Source: Glaciimonas sp. PAMC28666 (GTDB lineage Bacteria; Pseudomonadota; Gammaproteobacteria; Burkholderiales; Burkholderiaceae_D). Taken from it: 64,000 bases of DNA. Shown piece by piece: positions 9,475-18,373 of the stretch; positions within the stretch are counted from its first letter, which is position 1; each line of letters opens with the position of its first letter. Location of the stretch: assembly GCF_016917355.1 (NCBI RefSeq), contig NZ_CP070304.1, forward strand, positions 2,418,001 to 2,482,000, written 5' to 3'. Below the pieces are notes generated by a model. That model searched no databases, was not told the DNA's origin, and was given only the letters and a program-made list of their open reading frames with translations. A program made the translations under genes and the position numbers.

Positions 9475-10191
9475 CTACATGCCTGATTTGTTCGATTTTA
9501 AATCGCTCAGTTCTTCCAGCCCGCTTTCTGCCGCGCTCTTGAGCTGAGCGGGTTGATGCACGATCAGGACTGTGCCCTTTTTTTCAATGACGTTCAATTT
9601 GATCAGCGTGTGCAAGGCGCGAGAGACAGTCTCGCGGCTGGTGTTGACCATGATCGCTACTTCGTGCTGCTTGGGAAGCTCAATCACCATCCCTTGCGGG
9701 GTTTCGCGCACTAGTGAGTGCAGCTGGGCAAACACGCGGTGGAAGGCATTGGGCAGACCCAGCAAGGTACGTTGGTGAGTGGAAGTGCGGAGCGCTTTGG
9801 CAAAATGGCGCAGCATCCGTTCGGCCACTAACGGACGGTTGAAAATAAGTGAGCGGGCCTGCGCATTCGGCAAAAATGCGACCTCGGAAGATTTCAATGC
9901 AATAACCGAGGCCGAGCGCGGCAAACCATCAATCACTGCGAGCTCACCAAACGAGTTTCCCGGTTCAATCAGATGGATCCCGGTTTCCCGGCCGTCTTCG
10001 CTTAAATCCACTACTTGCAGTACCCCGCGCAGCAAAAAGCCTAGGTTGTCGGTTGAATTACCTTTGCGCATGACTACGTCGTTCGGCAAGTAAGCGCGAC
10101 TTACCATCATGTTGGCGACTTTGTTCAGCGTATCGTCGTCCAGTCCCTGCAACAGGGGAATACTGGTAACGGTCTTAAACGGAATAGGCAT
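9475..10191 (-). CDS. CRP/FNR family cAMP-type transcription regulator
   Basis: 238-aa regulator counted from the ATG at 10191, which has AGGA 11 bases upstream; ATG 10215 and TTG 10242 are alternatives. The cyclic-nucleotide domain keeps the phosphate-binding cassette FGELAVIDGLPRSAS, with Glu83, Arg92 and Ser93 equivalent to E. coli CRP Glu72/Arg82/Ser83. The helix-turn-helix has SRETVSR (185-191), matching the CRP recognition helix SRETVGR that reads GTGA half-sites. No FNR-type Cys cluster is seen. It lies just behind sapC on the same strand, so it is probably the last gene of the secretion operon. I infer it binds cAMP made by the CHASE2 cyclase. Confidence 0.9.
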   Translation of the reverse strand: MPIPFKTVTSIPLLQGLDDDTLNKVANMMVSRAYLPNDVVMRKGNSTDNLGFLLRGVLQVVDLSEDGRETGIHLIEPGNSFGELAVIDGLPRSASVIALKSSEVAFLPNAQARSLIFNRPLVAERMLRHFAKALRTSTHQRTLLGLPNAFHRVFAQLHSLVRETPQGMVIELPKQHEVAIMVNTSRETVSRALHTLIKLNVIEKKGTVLIVHQPAQLKSAAESGLEELSDLKSNKSGM

Positions 10192-10258
10192 TGTAGTAGC
10201 TGTCCTAAGGGGCATTCTCAAAAGCTGGAACGATGGTGGCAAGCGGCCTGGCTTGTCG

Positions 10259-11017
10259 TTAAAATCTCAGGTAATCCTCCTTCAGCAAATCGAATTCGAT
10301 CGTTGAGGGAATCACAGGCTCTTTTTCTCGCGCCATTTTTTCCAGGGTGCTGACATTCTGTAACGAGTGCTGATGCGCATAAATCAGTCCCAACGCACCG
10401 GTAGCATGCAGGCTGGCGAGCGTATCGGCATTGAGGGCATTGAACTTGGGCATGTCGATTTGAAACAGCCCGGCAATCAGGCGCGGCTGCCCATCGGGCG
10501 TGGTGATATTCAATTCCCAGGGAATCAGAATCTCGGCTGCGACGATGCTGGTGAGCGCTAGCGCTGTGGCCACTTCATTTTCTTTGTAGGCATTAAGAAA
10601 ATTAAGCATTCCGGTCAAAAATTCGCTGAGATTGCCTTCATCATCGAACAACCGGATTCCATGGCTTTCGCTAAAGTGTCCGGCATCTAAATTAATGACT
10701 ACTATTGGGGATTCAGGCGTTTCGCCCGGTGCCAACCCAAAGGGTACTGATCGCAACACAGCAGGAATATAGCCGCCTTGCCAGGTGCCACGCTGATTGA
10801 TAAACAGATTTTCGCTCTCGCTCAGTCCCATCAGGCCTACCAGCGATGCCTTACCATCGTTCAGCCCAAACACAATCGGCATGTGCCGCAATACGTGCAC
10901 TAGCTCAGATATGACTAGCGACGCCAATACCTTATCTTTGACGAACGTATAAGGATCAGCCAGGTTCTGGAAACGCAACTGACGATGTGCAACATTAGAC
11001 AGCGCATGGATGGCCAT
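10259..11017 (-). CDS. sapC: SapC family protein
   Basis: 252-aa soluble protein of the SapC family. Recognisable features are the HRQLRF...DPYTFVKDKVLASLVISELVHVLRHMPIVFG start, the Gly/Leu-rich GLMGLSESENLFIN segment and the RLFDDEGNLSEFLTGMLNFL region. The family is named after the Campylobacter S-layer secretion locus (sapCDEF), where sapDEF encode a type I exporter; here it also stands next to one. The biochemical role of SapC is not established. A GGGAG ribosome site lies 8 bases before the ATG at 11017. It is followed closely by the CRP-like gene. Confidence 0.85.
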   Translation of the reverse strand: MAIHALSNVAHRQLRFQNLADPYTFVKDKVLASLVISELVHVLRHMPIVFGLNDGKASLVGLMGLSESENLFINQRGTWQGGYIPAVLRSVPFGLAPGETPESPIVVINLDAGHFSESHGIRLFDDEGNLSEFLTGMLNFLNAYKENEVATALALTSIVAAEILIPWELNITTPDGQPRLIAGLFQIDMPKFNALNADTLASLHATGALGLIYAHQHSLQNVSTLEKMAREKEPVIPSTIEFDLLKEDYLRF

Positions 11018-11097
11018 GAGAACGACTCCCGAAGAATGAAAAATAAAATGACTGTCAGGGTAAAGCGGATTAATTCACTGCTGTATTAAACGCGAAT

Positions 11098-11125
11098 TCC
11101 CCTTTTCCGCTAGCGGAAGAGGGGA
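11098..11125 (-). terminator. Strong hairpin between TolC-like gene and sapC
   Basis: A 12-bp stem (CCCCTTTTCCGC / GCGGAAGAGGGG, one G-T pair, plus a closing T-A) centred on CTAG. It lies 37 bases after the TolC-like stop in the direction of transcription. The U-tract is poor (TTCGCGTTT), so it may be a partial terminator or RNA-processing hairpin that lowers sapC/crp expression relative to the exporter genes. Confidence 0.5.
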
Positions 11126-11161
11126 GCGAAACCTTTGTCGCTACGGCTTGGATGGAGAGAC

Positions 11162-12541
11162 TTATCCGGCCGGCATAAACGATGCACTGACATCCATTAA
11201 ATCTTGCGTCGCCAGTGTGCCGGCTGCGTTACGCAAACGCAGATAGGCAAGCAGATAGTTATACCGGGCCAGCGCCAGATCGCGCTCTGAGGTATATAAC
11301 TGCTGTTCTGCGTTTAGCAGGTCCAGATTGATCCGGGTCCCGCCCTTAATGCTTTCTCTGGTCGCGGTGATCAGCAAGCGCGCTGACTCTGTTGATTTGA
11401 TCAAGGCATTAATCCGTGGCGAACTGCTCAAAATCAAACCGTACTGCTTGTGCAACTCGATCGATAGTTGACTGATTTTTACGTCGAGATCACTACGGAC
11501 TTTTTCGTAATTTGCGACTGCCTGGCGGGTTGACGCGCTGACATAACCGCCAGAAAACAACGGAATGGTCAGCTCAATGCCAATCGTTCCGACCTTGGTA
11601 TCCTGGTTATAGGTATTTGTGGAGGCGGATTTTTGGCGGCCATAACTGGCCACAAAATCCATCGCGGGAGCATGACCGGAACGTTGACGATTGATTTCCT
11701 GCCGCGCCACTTCAACGCTAGCATTCAATGCAACAATTTCTGCATTTTCACGCATCGCCATGTTCTGCCATTCGTCGAAAGTGGTTGGCTGAATTGGCAA
11801 TAGCTTGAAATTTTTGTTCAACGGGGCTAATTCGGTGACTGGTAGCCCGACGATTCCCCCCAGCGTATTGCGTGCTGTAGCTAAATTGTCTTGCGCCTCA
11901 ATCACCTGGGCTTCGGCCAATGATGAGCGCGCCTGGGTCTCCAGTTGGTCGGTCACCGTGCCTTCGCCACTTTTCAGCAGGCGGTCGTTGACCACTTGCT
12001 GTTCCTGATATGCATCACGCTGTGCTACTGCCAGTTTTAACTGGTCTTCGGTATATTGCGCGTCTGCATACGCACCAACCACACGCAACACGAGATCTTG
12101 CCCGCGTGCTGCAAATTGTGCGGTGCTGTAATTGGCTTTGGCGAGACTTTGTTTGTACAAAGACAGCGCTTCAAAATTGATAATCGGCTGGCGTAAAGTC
12201 AGGGCCGCATTCATACCAACGTAAGATGGATTGGTTGCGGTGCTGTAGTTCTGGCCCTGATAAAGCTGGGTCGTGACTATTTCCGTCTGGTTCACGTTGG
12301 TCGCATATGTTAACGCTACCTTTGGCAGCAGATACGAACGACCAATATTCTTGTTTTCCTGCCCTGCCTGGTTTTCATAAATCGCGCCGCGATAGGTTGG
12401 ATCATTTTGCAATGCGGCTTGATACGCTCCCAGCAAAGTCAGCGGCGCAGCAGCGCCGTTGATGCTGGTGATGCCCATGCCTAACCCAAGCGCTGCCCCA
12501 CAAATCGCCAACCAGGGCGCTCTACAGATAGTCATGCTCAT
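11162..12541 (-). CDS. TolC-family outer-membrane channel of type I secretion system
   Basis: 459-aa protein with an N-terminal signal peptide and two TolC/OEP repeats: YQAALQNDPTYRGAIYE..  early, then a long helical region with VVNDRLLKSGEGTVTDQLETQARS, and RESIKGGTRINLDLLNAEQQLYTSERDLALARYNYLLAYLRL near the end. It forms the trimeric outer-membrane tunnel for the ABC and HlyD proteins encoded just upstream. Its start overlaps the HlyD stop (ATGA). It belongs to the type I secretion subgroup that starts with LTLLGAYQAALQND. Confidence 0.92.
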   Translation of the reverse strand: MSMTICRAPWLAICGAALGLGMGITSINGAAAPLTLLGAYQAALQNDPTYRGAIYENQAGQENKNIGRSYLLPKVALTYATNVNQTEIVTTQLYQGQNYSTATNPSYVGMNAALTLRQPIINFEALSLYKQSLAKANYSTAQFAARGQDLVLRVVGAYADAQYTEDQLKLAVAQRDAYQEQQVVNDRLLKSGEGTVTDQLETQARSSLAEAQVIEAQDNLATARNTLGGIVGLPVTELAPLNKNFKLLPIQPTTFDEWQNMAMRENAEIVALNASVEVARQEINRQRSGHAPAMDFVASYGRQKSASTNTYNQDTKVGTIGIELTIPLFSGGYVSASTRQAVANYEKVRSDLDVKISQLSIELHKQYGLILSSSPRINALIKSTESARLLITATRESIKGGTRINLDLLNAEQQLYTSERDLALARYNYLLAYLRLRNAAGTLATQDLMDVSASFMPAG

Positions 12542-13923
12542 TCCTCCGTCATTGATGTCTTGGCGCGATCCAGGATCGGCTTCAAGAGATAGCTGATCAT
12601 TGAGCGTTCGCCCGTCTTGACAAAGAGCTCGACCGGCATACCGGGACGAATCGCCAGATTTTTGATCAGCGGTAAGCCTTTAGGGGATACCTGTGCATGA
12701 AATTTGTAAAATGGCGCGCCGGTTCGTTCGTCCGTCAGACGATCTGCAGAGACCTCGGTAATGATGCCCGGGATATGCGGTGTCTGGTTCTGGTTGAAGG
12801 CGGAAAAAATCATTTCCAGTTTCAGACCGACGTGCACCTTATCAATCAGATTCACCGGAATCTGTCCCTCGACGATCAATGGCTCGTCATTCGGGACGAT
12901 GTCCATCATCCGAAAGCCGGGCTGGACGACGCCGCCCTGGGTAAAAATCGCCAGTCCGACAACCGTCCCGCTTACGGGGGCAGTCAGGGTGCTGTTCGCC
13001 AGGTCATAATCTTGACTGACCAATCGATTTTGCAACGCGTCGGTTTCTTTTTCTATTTCAGAAAGTTGGGTCCGTACTTCTTTTTGATACTCGTCCAGGC
13101 GTTGCGCACGGCGCAAAGCTTGTTCGAGAATCTGGCTTTTTGAGCGGCCGATATTGCCGAGATCTTCGGACACGGCACCGTTCATCTGTGAATAAGTCCG
13201 TTCTACGTCGAGCAAACGATTACGCGCAATATAGCCATCTTTGGCCAGATCCCGCATGCCGACCAGTTGTTCCTTGATGAGCACCAGTTGGTCCTGCTTG
13301 TTTTTCATCGAATCCGTCAAACCTGCCAGTTGCAACTTGAGACCTGCAACGCTTTGATCGCTGCCTGCCAGTTCATTGTGCAGTGCGGCGACGCGAGCGC
13401 TAAACAATTGTCTTTGCAGACTGATGTCGTTGACCACTGATGGATCGGTTTTCTCTGCCGCTGCCAGTGCGGCTGGTACAGCGATGGTGGATTTGTTATC
13501 GCGTTCAGCTTGCAGGCGCGCACCGATCGCGAGATCGTTGTACAGCTGGCCGCGCGTCATCATCGCTGCTGCCTTCACTGTCACATCATTCATCTTGACC
13601 AGCATCTGACCAGCTTTGACGACATCACCTTCTTTTACCAGAATCTCATCGACGCGGCCGCCGGTCGGATGCTGGATTGATTTCCGATTGCCAGTAACGG
13701 TAACGGTCCCTGAGACCGGTACACCCTTATCGAGCGGGGCAAAAAAGGCCCATAGGAAAAATCCACCAACGCCTGCCAGGACGATCCACCAGCCTAGCTT
13801 TGCATAACTGGCCGGATCAGTTTTTACCTCGAGCGGCCGTGCGTCGTGTACCACAACGTCGTGTACCTTGCTTACATCGGTGACGGCGGTTTTATCATAG
13901 TTGCGCAATAACTTCATCATCAT
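12538..13923 (-). CDS. HlyD-family membrane fusion protein of type I secretion system
   Basis: Periplasmic adaptor of 461 aa, one inner-membrane helix (about 44-62: WWIVLAGVGGFFLWAFF), lipoyl-like beta motif (VSGTVTVTGNRKSIQHPTGGRVDEILVKEGDVVKAG), long coiled coil (about 150-330) and a C-terminal beta-barrel domain. It resembles PrtE/LapC-type adaptors. Three ATGs in a row (13923, 13920, 13917) follow ACGGGA; the third has the best spacing. The ABC gene ends 6 bases upstream and the TolC gene overlaps its end, so the three are one operon. Confidence 0.93.
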   Translation of the reverse strand: MMMKLLRNYDKTAVTDVSKVHDVVVHDARPLEVKTDPASYAKLGWWIVLAGVGGFFLWAFFAPLDKGVPVSGTVTVTGNRKSIQHPTGGRVDEILVKEGDVVKAGQMLVKMNDVTVKAAAMMTRGQLYNDLAIGARLQAERDNKSTIAVPAALAAAEKTDPSVVNDISLQRQLFSARVAALHNELAGSDQSVAGLKLQLAGLTDSMKNKQDQLVLIKEQLVGMRDLAKDGYIARNRLLDVERTYSQMNGAVSEDLGNIGRSKSQILEQALRRAQRLDEYQKEVRTQLSEIEKETDALQNRLVSQDYDLANSTLTAPVSGTVVGLAIFTQGGVVQPGFRMMDIVPNDEPLIVEGQIPVNLIDKVHVGLKLEMIFSAFNQNQTPHIPGIITEVSADRLTDERTGAPFYKFHAQVSPKGLPLIKNLAIRPGMPVELFVKTGERSMISYLLKPILDRAKTSMTEE

Positions 13924-13929
13924 TCCCGT

Positions 13930-15690
13930 TTAAATGTTTACCACGGCCACGCGGGGCTGTGCTGCGACGTTTGGTGCTGCTGCCGGTGCCGCTGAGCTGA
14001 CTGGTTGCTGGTTGCGCTGCAGTTCTCCCAATACCTGATCGGTAGGGCCGAACATTTCCACCAGACCGTCGCGGATCAGCAGTAACTTATTGGTAATGCC
14101 GATGATGCTGGTGCGATGCGTAATCAACACGATTGTCTTACCGCGTGCGCGCAGGTCAGCTATGGCGTCGACCAGAGCTTTTTCACCGATATCGTCCAAA
14201 TTTGAGTTTGGTTCGTCCAGCACCAGTACTGCTGGATCACCATACATTGCGCGGGCCAGACCGAGCCGTTGCTTTTGTCCACCGGACAAGCCTGCACCGC
14301 CATCGCCGAGTATCGTGTCGTAGCCTTGTGGTAAGTGCAAAATCATGTCATGCACGCCAGCACGCTGTGCCGCAATGGTGATTCTCTCCGCATCCGGCGG
14401 ACCGAAACGACCAATGTTTTCGGCGACGGTGCCGCCAAACAATTCAATATCTTGCGGCAGGTAGCCGATGTTCGGACCTAGCTCGTCTTTATTCCATTGA
14501 TAGATATCGGCGTTGTCGAGTCGCACTTTGCCTTGCAATGCCGGCCATACGCCCACTAATAAACGTGCCAGAGTCGACTTGCCTGCACCACTAGGGCCAA
14601 TCACGCCAAGCACATCACCAGCGCCAATGGCAAAAGTTACACCGCGCAACACAGGAACCCTCGCACCCGGTGGCGCAGCGATCAGGCTTTCGACCGAAAT
14701 CGCGCCTTGTGGTTTAGGTAGTTCCATTCCGGCGCGGCGCGGCGGGTTGTCGGTGAGTAATGTCGTCAGACGCTCATACGCGCTGCGGGTATTGGAAAAG
14801 TTTTTCCAGACGCCGATGACTTGCTCAACCGGACTCAGGGCCTTACCCATCAAAATTGACGCCGCAATCATCATCCCTGGCGTGATATGACCGTCAATCG
14901 CCAGCCATGCGCCGACTCCCAGAACCAGTGACTGCAATGAATTGCGGGTGAACTTGGTGACTGCACCGACGATGCCGGCTTTTTCACTGGCTTCGGCCTG
15001 CAGTTGCAAAAACTTGCTATGCAATCTAAACCACCGAGCTTGCAGGTTAGGCAGCATCCCCATTGCCTCGATGACTTCGGCATTGCGTAAATTGTTGGTA
15101 GCCAGATTGCTTGATGCGATGGCCAGTGTGTTGGCTTGTGCTAACGGTTTGTGCGAAACCTTTTCGTTGATAAATGCCAATGCGACCAAAATCGCCGAAC
15201 CGCAGGCAGAGAACAGACCTAACCAAGGATCAAAGAGAAAAATCACGAGCAAATATATCGGAAACCACGGCGCATCGAAGAAAGCAAACAACGCATTGCC
15301 GGTCATGAATTGACGAATGTTGGTTAAGTCAGCTAAGGCCTGCCCGGCATTACCGCCGCCACGTTTCAGGTTTTGCTCAAAGGCTGCTGTATACACGCGG
15401 CGGTTCAGCGTCATGTCCATATGCGCTGCCATCCGGACCAGGATGAAGCTGCGGATGAGTTCCAGCGCGCTGATCACCAGGAACGCCCCTAACATCATCA
15501 ATGTCAGCATCAACAAAGTGATTTCATTGCGGCTGCCTAGCACACGGTCATACACCTGCAACATGTATAGCGACGGCACCAACATCAGCAAATTGATGAT
15601 GGCGCTGAACACACCGATAGTGCGAAACACCTTTTTAAAGCCGAGCAGGGCTTGGGCAATTTCGTTTTTGGGGATTTCAAATTTGGACAT
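13930..15690 (-). CDS. Type I secretion ABC transporter, PrtD-like permease/ATPase
   Basis: 586-aa fused permease-ATPase, the normal PrtD/LapB-like size, without an N-terminal C39-like domain. I chose the ATG at 15690 ([11 protein letters not shown]) with AGGTG five bases upstream over an in-frame start at 15762. Six membrane helices fall in about residues 30-300. The nucleotide domain has Walker [10 protein letters not shown], signature [17 protein letters not shown], Walker [14 protein letters not shown] and switch His in LITHR. Such exporters move RTX proteins, proteases, lipases or S-layer proteins with uncleaved C-terminal signals. No such substrate is encoded in this window. The upstream region holds two perfect CRP-like sites. 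Confidence 0.94.
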   Translation of the reverse strand: MSKFEIPKNEIAQALLGFKKVFRTIGVFSAIINLLMLVPSLYMLQVYDRVLGSRNEITLLMLTLMMLGAFLVISALELIRSFILVRMAAHMDMTLNRRVYTAAFEQNLKRGGGNAGQALADLTNIRQFMTGNALFAFFDAPWFPIYLLVIFLFDPWLGLFSACGSAILVALAFINEKVSHKPLAQANTLAIASSNLATNNLRNAEVIEAMGMLPNLQARWFRLHSKFLQLQAEASEKAGIVGAVTKFTRNSLQSLVLGVGAWLAIDGHITPGMMIAASILMGKALSPVEQVIGVWKNFSNTRSAYERLTTLLTDNPPRRAGMELPKPQGAISVESLIAAPPGARVPVLRGVTFAIGAGDVLGVIGPSGAGKSTLARLLVGVWPALQGKVRLDNADIYQWNKDELGPNIGYLPQDIELFGGTVAENIGRFGPPDAERITIAAQRAGVHDMILHLPQGYDTILGDGGAGLSGGQKQRLGLARAMYGDPAVLVLDEPNSNLDDIGEKALVDAIADLRARGKTIVLITHRTSIIGITNKLLLIRDGLVEMFGPTDQVLGELQRNQQPVSSAAPAAAPNVAAQPRVAVVNI

Positions 15691-15911
15691 TACGCACCTG
15701 CATTTGACATAAGGAAGTAAGCACCGAAAGCGGCGAACACGTCGCAGAAACGGCAGCGGCAAAAACGTTAAAACAGAAGGAAGTACAGACCGGTAGACGC
15801 TTTAACAGGCGCTCTTGATAAAGCGCGGTGTGACGCAAGCGATGAATAGGTTCCACGGAGTGGGTATATTTGAGAATATGATTATGTTGATGAGCGGATA
15901 TTACATAGGAA

Positions 15912-15946
15912 TGTGATATTTGTCACAAATTTGTGAAATTTTGTGA
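15912..15946. promoter_or_regulatory. Cluster of CRP-like half-sites upstream of type I secretion operon
   Basis: A perfect TGTGA-N6-TCACA at 15912-15927 shares its right arm with a second, tighter palindrome TCACAAATTTGTGA (15923-15936), and a further TGTGA follows at 15942-15946. Four half-sites are thus spaced about 10-11 bases, one helical turn apart. The array is about 230 bases upstream of the ABC gene start. Confidence 0.7.
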
Positions 15947-16001
15947 ATAAATCGTTGTATTTAACAAATAAACGATTTTTAATTGTTGGTAAAGCAATCT
16001 A

Positions 16002-16017
16002 TGTGATGGTCGTCACA
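16002..16017. promoter_or_regulatory. Second CRP-like palindrome upstream of type I secretion operon
   Basis: Perfect TGTGATGGTCGTCACA (TGTGA-N6-TCACA), 90 bases from the start of the first site, a multiple close to whole helical turns. It lies about 320 bases before the ABC gene start. Confidence 0.72.
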
Positions 16018-16233
16018 TTGCGGATAGATTTTATGTGAATGCCCTAATTGCAATGAAGGTCATCTGGTTATTCTTCGGAACGTGGATTTATATGCCTCAC
16101 CGGGGCCTAGAATTTTTCGCGTTGGCGTCCAACGGTTGCGGGGGCAGCCATATCGGGATTGACAAAGGGGACTTGCCATCGGACCATTTAGCCGACCCGG
16201 ACTATCCGATAGGTCAGGCGCAGCGCAGGAATG

Positions 16234-16267
16234 AAAAAAGCCCGCTAAGTCGATGGCTTAGCGGGCT
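16234..16267 (-). terminator. Rho-independent terminator of ssb
   Basis: Eleven-base stem AGCCCGCTAAG / CTTAGCGGGCT with loop TCGATGG, followed on the minus strand by a run of T (A-run 16234-16239 on +). It lies 28 bases after the ssb stop. Confidence 0.9.
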
Positions 16268-16294
16268 TCGTTTGCAAATCTAATTAAGTGGCAA

Positions 16295-16852
16295 TCAGAA
16301 CGGAATATCGTCGTCCATATCCGAGAAATTTGGCGCAGGCCGTGAAGCGGGCGCTTGCGCAGGACGGGATGGAGGGGCTTGCGCGGGACGGGAAGGGGCA
16401 TTACCAGACGGCGCATTGTTGTATGACGAGCCACCACCAGCGTTGCCACCGCTGCTTTGGCGCGGTGCGTCGCCGCCATCGTAACCGCCGTCATCCATCG
16501 AGGAACCACCCTGACCTTGACGACTTCCCAACATTTGCATGGAGTCTGCGATGATTTCGGTGGTGTAGCGCTCGACGCCTTCTTTATCTTGCCATTTGCG
16601 TGTTTGCAGACGACCTTCGATATAGATTTGCGAGCCTTTTTTCAGATACTGGCCGGCGATTTCAGCTAACTTTCGATAGAAAGTAATACGATGCCATTCG
16701 GTCAATTCTTTCTTTTCACCACTATTCTTGTCTTTCCAGCTTTCCGTCGTCGCTACGGCGATGTTTGTTACCGCTTCGCCGTTAGGCATGTAGCGGGTTT
16801 CCGGATCGCGGCCCAGATTACCGACGATGATGACTTTATTGACCGACGCCAT
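16295..16852 (-). CDS. ssb: Single-stranded DNA-binding protein
   Basis: 185-aa SSB. The N-terminal OB fold (about 1-110) begins [25 protein letters not shown] and includes [31 protein letters not shown] Gly/Ser/Pro/Ala-rich disordered linker (with SRPAQAP repeats) leads to the acidic tip DMDDDIPF, which binds partner proteins in replication and repair. All features are those of a housekeeping SSB. It is transcribed alone with its own terminator. Confidence 0.97.
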   Translation of the reverse strand: MASVNKVIIVGNLGRDPETRYMPNGEAVTNIAVATTESWKDKNSGEKKELTEWHRITFYRKLAEIAGQYLKKGSQIYIEGRLQTRKWQDKEGVERYTTEIIADSMQMLGSRQGQGGSSMDDGGYDGGDAPRQSSGGNAGGGSSYNNAPSGNAPSRPAQAPPSRPAQAPASRPAPNFSDMDDDIPF

Positions 16853-17085
16853 ATATTTCTCCTAAAACTTGGTTAACTGTAATGTAATGTGTAACCGCGG
16901 TAGCTGGCTTACCACGCTGCGGTAAAATTTTCGTGCCGGAGGAGATTATAAGCTATAGCAATGTAATACCGCTCAGAATAGGCGCGCAAATAAACCCTCA
17001 ACATTCGTCATTCTAAAGTATGCCGCCTGAAGGACGCTTTGTTGCCTGCGCGCGCATCGGGCGTGGATCAGTTTCCTTATTGGCG

Positions 17086-17979
17086 TCAGTTTATATTCGC
17101 GCCAGCGCCGGGGGAGGCGTTCACAGGGACAGCCAGTACCTCGGTCGGCATGCCGATTGCCTTTAAAAACTTTTCTGTTTCCGGCCACCAGATTGCTACA
17201 CCGTCCCGGCTGTTGCTCATGCCGTGCGAATCGTTTTTAAACGGGCCATAGGCAATTAATGTTGCGTGGCCGCCAGCTGCGTTATACGCGGCAAGCATTT
17301 TTGCGGCGACATCGGGGCTGAAGTAACTATCGTTTGCGCCATAAAACCACACACTTGGCACTTTGGTTGTGGCGCCATAATCGGCAAACGCATCGACCAG
17401 CGCAGTCCGCCACGTACAACTTTCAAGCCGCAGTCCTCCTGCAAAATTAATCAGGCCCTTGACGCCTGGAAAGTTGCGTGAGCCGAACGCCATCGTGGTC
17501 AACCCGCCGTGCGATTGGCCGGCAATCACGATGCGACTTTTATCAACCCAAGGCTGGGCCAACGCGTATTCCAGCGCATCTTGCAGATCATCGGCTTGGG
17601 CGCGGCCATTGCCAGCGATATTGCAACCTCCGGCGACGTACAGACCGGTTGACTGAGAGAACCCTTTACGCATCGGGATGACCACTGCATAGCCGCGTTT
17701 GACGAACTCCCGGCTGATGGCGAGGTAACGTGCCCGCGGTTGAAAATGCGTGTCGCCGGGTGCCTTGCCGTGATTCATCATCAATAGGGGAAATGGGCCG
17801 TTGCCGGGCGGTTTGAAAATGGTAGTTTCCAGCTTAACGCCAAAAATTCCGGAGCCGACCGGGACCATTACCATCTGCTCGCCCAACGCGACATCCAGAT
17901 TTGGCGCTTGCGCCAGGCACAGGGCAGTGAGTAGCGCTGCCATCAGGCCAACGGCTACATATTTTAATTTGTTTTGCAT
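17086..17979 (-). CDS. Secreted alpha/beta hydrolase, dienelactone-hydrolase-like
   Basis: 297-aa protein from the ATG at 17979; the frame runs further upstream but only this start gives a clean signal peptide (cut near ALCLAQA). The catalytic triad can be read as Ser156 in GQSHGG, Asp217 in YGANDSYF and His252 in NDSHGMS. The fold suggests an esterase or lipase acting in the periplasm; the substrate is unknown. It is divergent from a second, cytoplasmic-facing hydrolase gene at 18374. There is no strong ribosome site visible before the chosen start. Confidence 0.82.
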   Translation of the reverse strand: MQNKLKYVAVGLMAALLTALCLAQAPNLDVALGEQMVMVPVGSGIFGVKLETTIFKPPGNGPFPLLMMNHGKAPGDTHFQPRARYLAISREFVKRGYAVVIPMRKGFSQSTGLYVAGGCNIAGNGRAQADDLQDALEYALAQPWVDKSRIVIAGQSHGGLTTMAFGSRNFPGVKGLINFAGGLRLESCTWRTALVDAFADYGATTKVPSVWFYGANDSYFSPDVAAKMLAAYNAAGGHATLIAYGPFKNDSHGMSNSRDGVAIWWPETEKFLKAIGMPTEVLAVPVNASPGAGANIN

Positions 17980-18373
17980 CAGGATTCGCCCGCGGTAAGT
18001 GAAATGCACACGGCTGTTCGGCCGCATACGTTGTCGATCATTGCGTTGCGCTATTACGCCAACATGTGCACGAACGAAATAAAAAACGACAGATGTCAAC
18101 GCGTTTGCGCAAAGTCAGAGTAGAGTATCTGTATATTCTTGCAACAGGTTCTATTTATTTTTGGTGCGTGGTTTTTGCTTTTTTGAAACGTTGCGGTGTT
18201 GTCGATATGCGCATAGGAACGTTCTCACATTCGTTGTTTTCTTCGGCACAATCGCTGCAGCGGTTCATCCTTTTTTTGCTTCGAGCCTTAGGCTACCGAA
18301 GCCTTGCCTGGTTACAATTCCTGACCAATGAATGGTCGCAGGATAAGGAAGAGGTCCGTACAATCGACTGCAT
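17980..18373. other. Divergent intergenic region
   Basis: About 390 bases between two divergent hydrolase genes. No gene or RNA recognised. A frame from 18066 on the + strand has no family resemblance and overlaps the likely promoters. Confidence 0.5.

Larger units (their letters stand above)
15691..16233. other. Regulatory region upstream of the type I secretion operon
   Basis: About 540 bases with no convincing gene. A frame from 16035 to 16283 (82 codons) on the + strand starts at GTG, lacks a ribosome site and runs into the ssb terminator, so I do not call it. The segment 15880-16035 is AT-rich and contains the CRP-like palindromes listed separately, which points to the secretion-operon promoter being in this region. 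Confidence 0.6.

Noticed and set aside
16035-16283. 82-codon frame upstream of the secretion operon
   Set aside because: GTG start without ribosome site, no family resemblance, and it reads into the ssb terminator hairpin.
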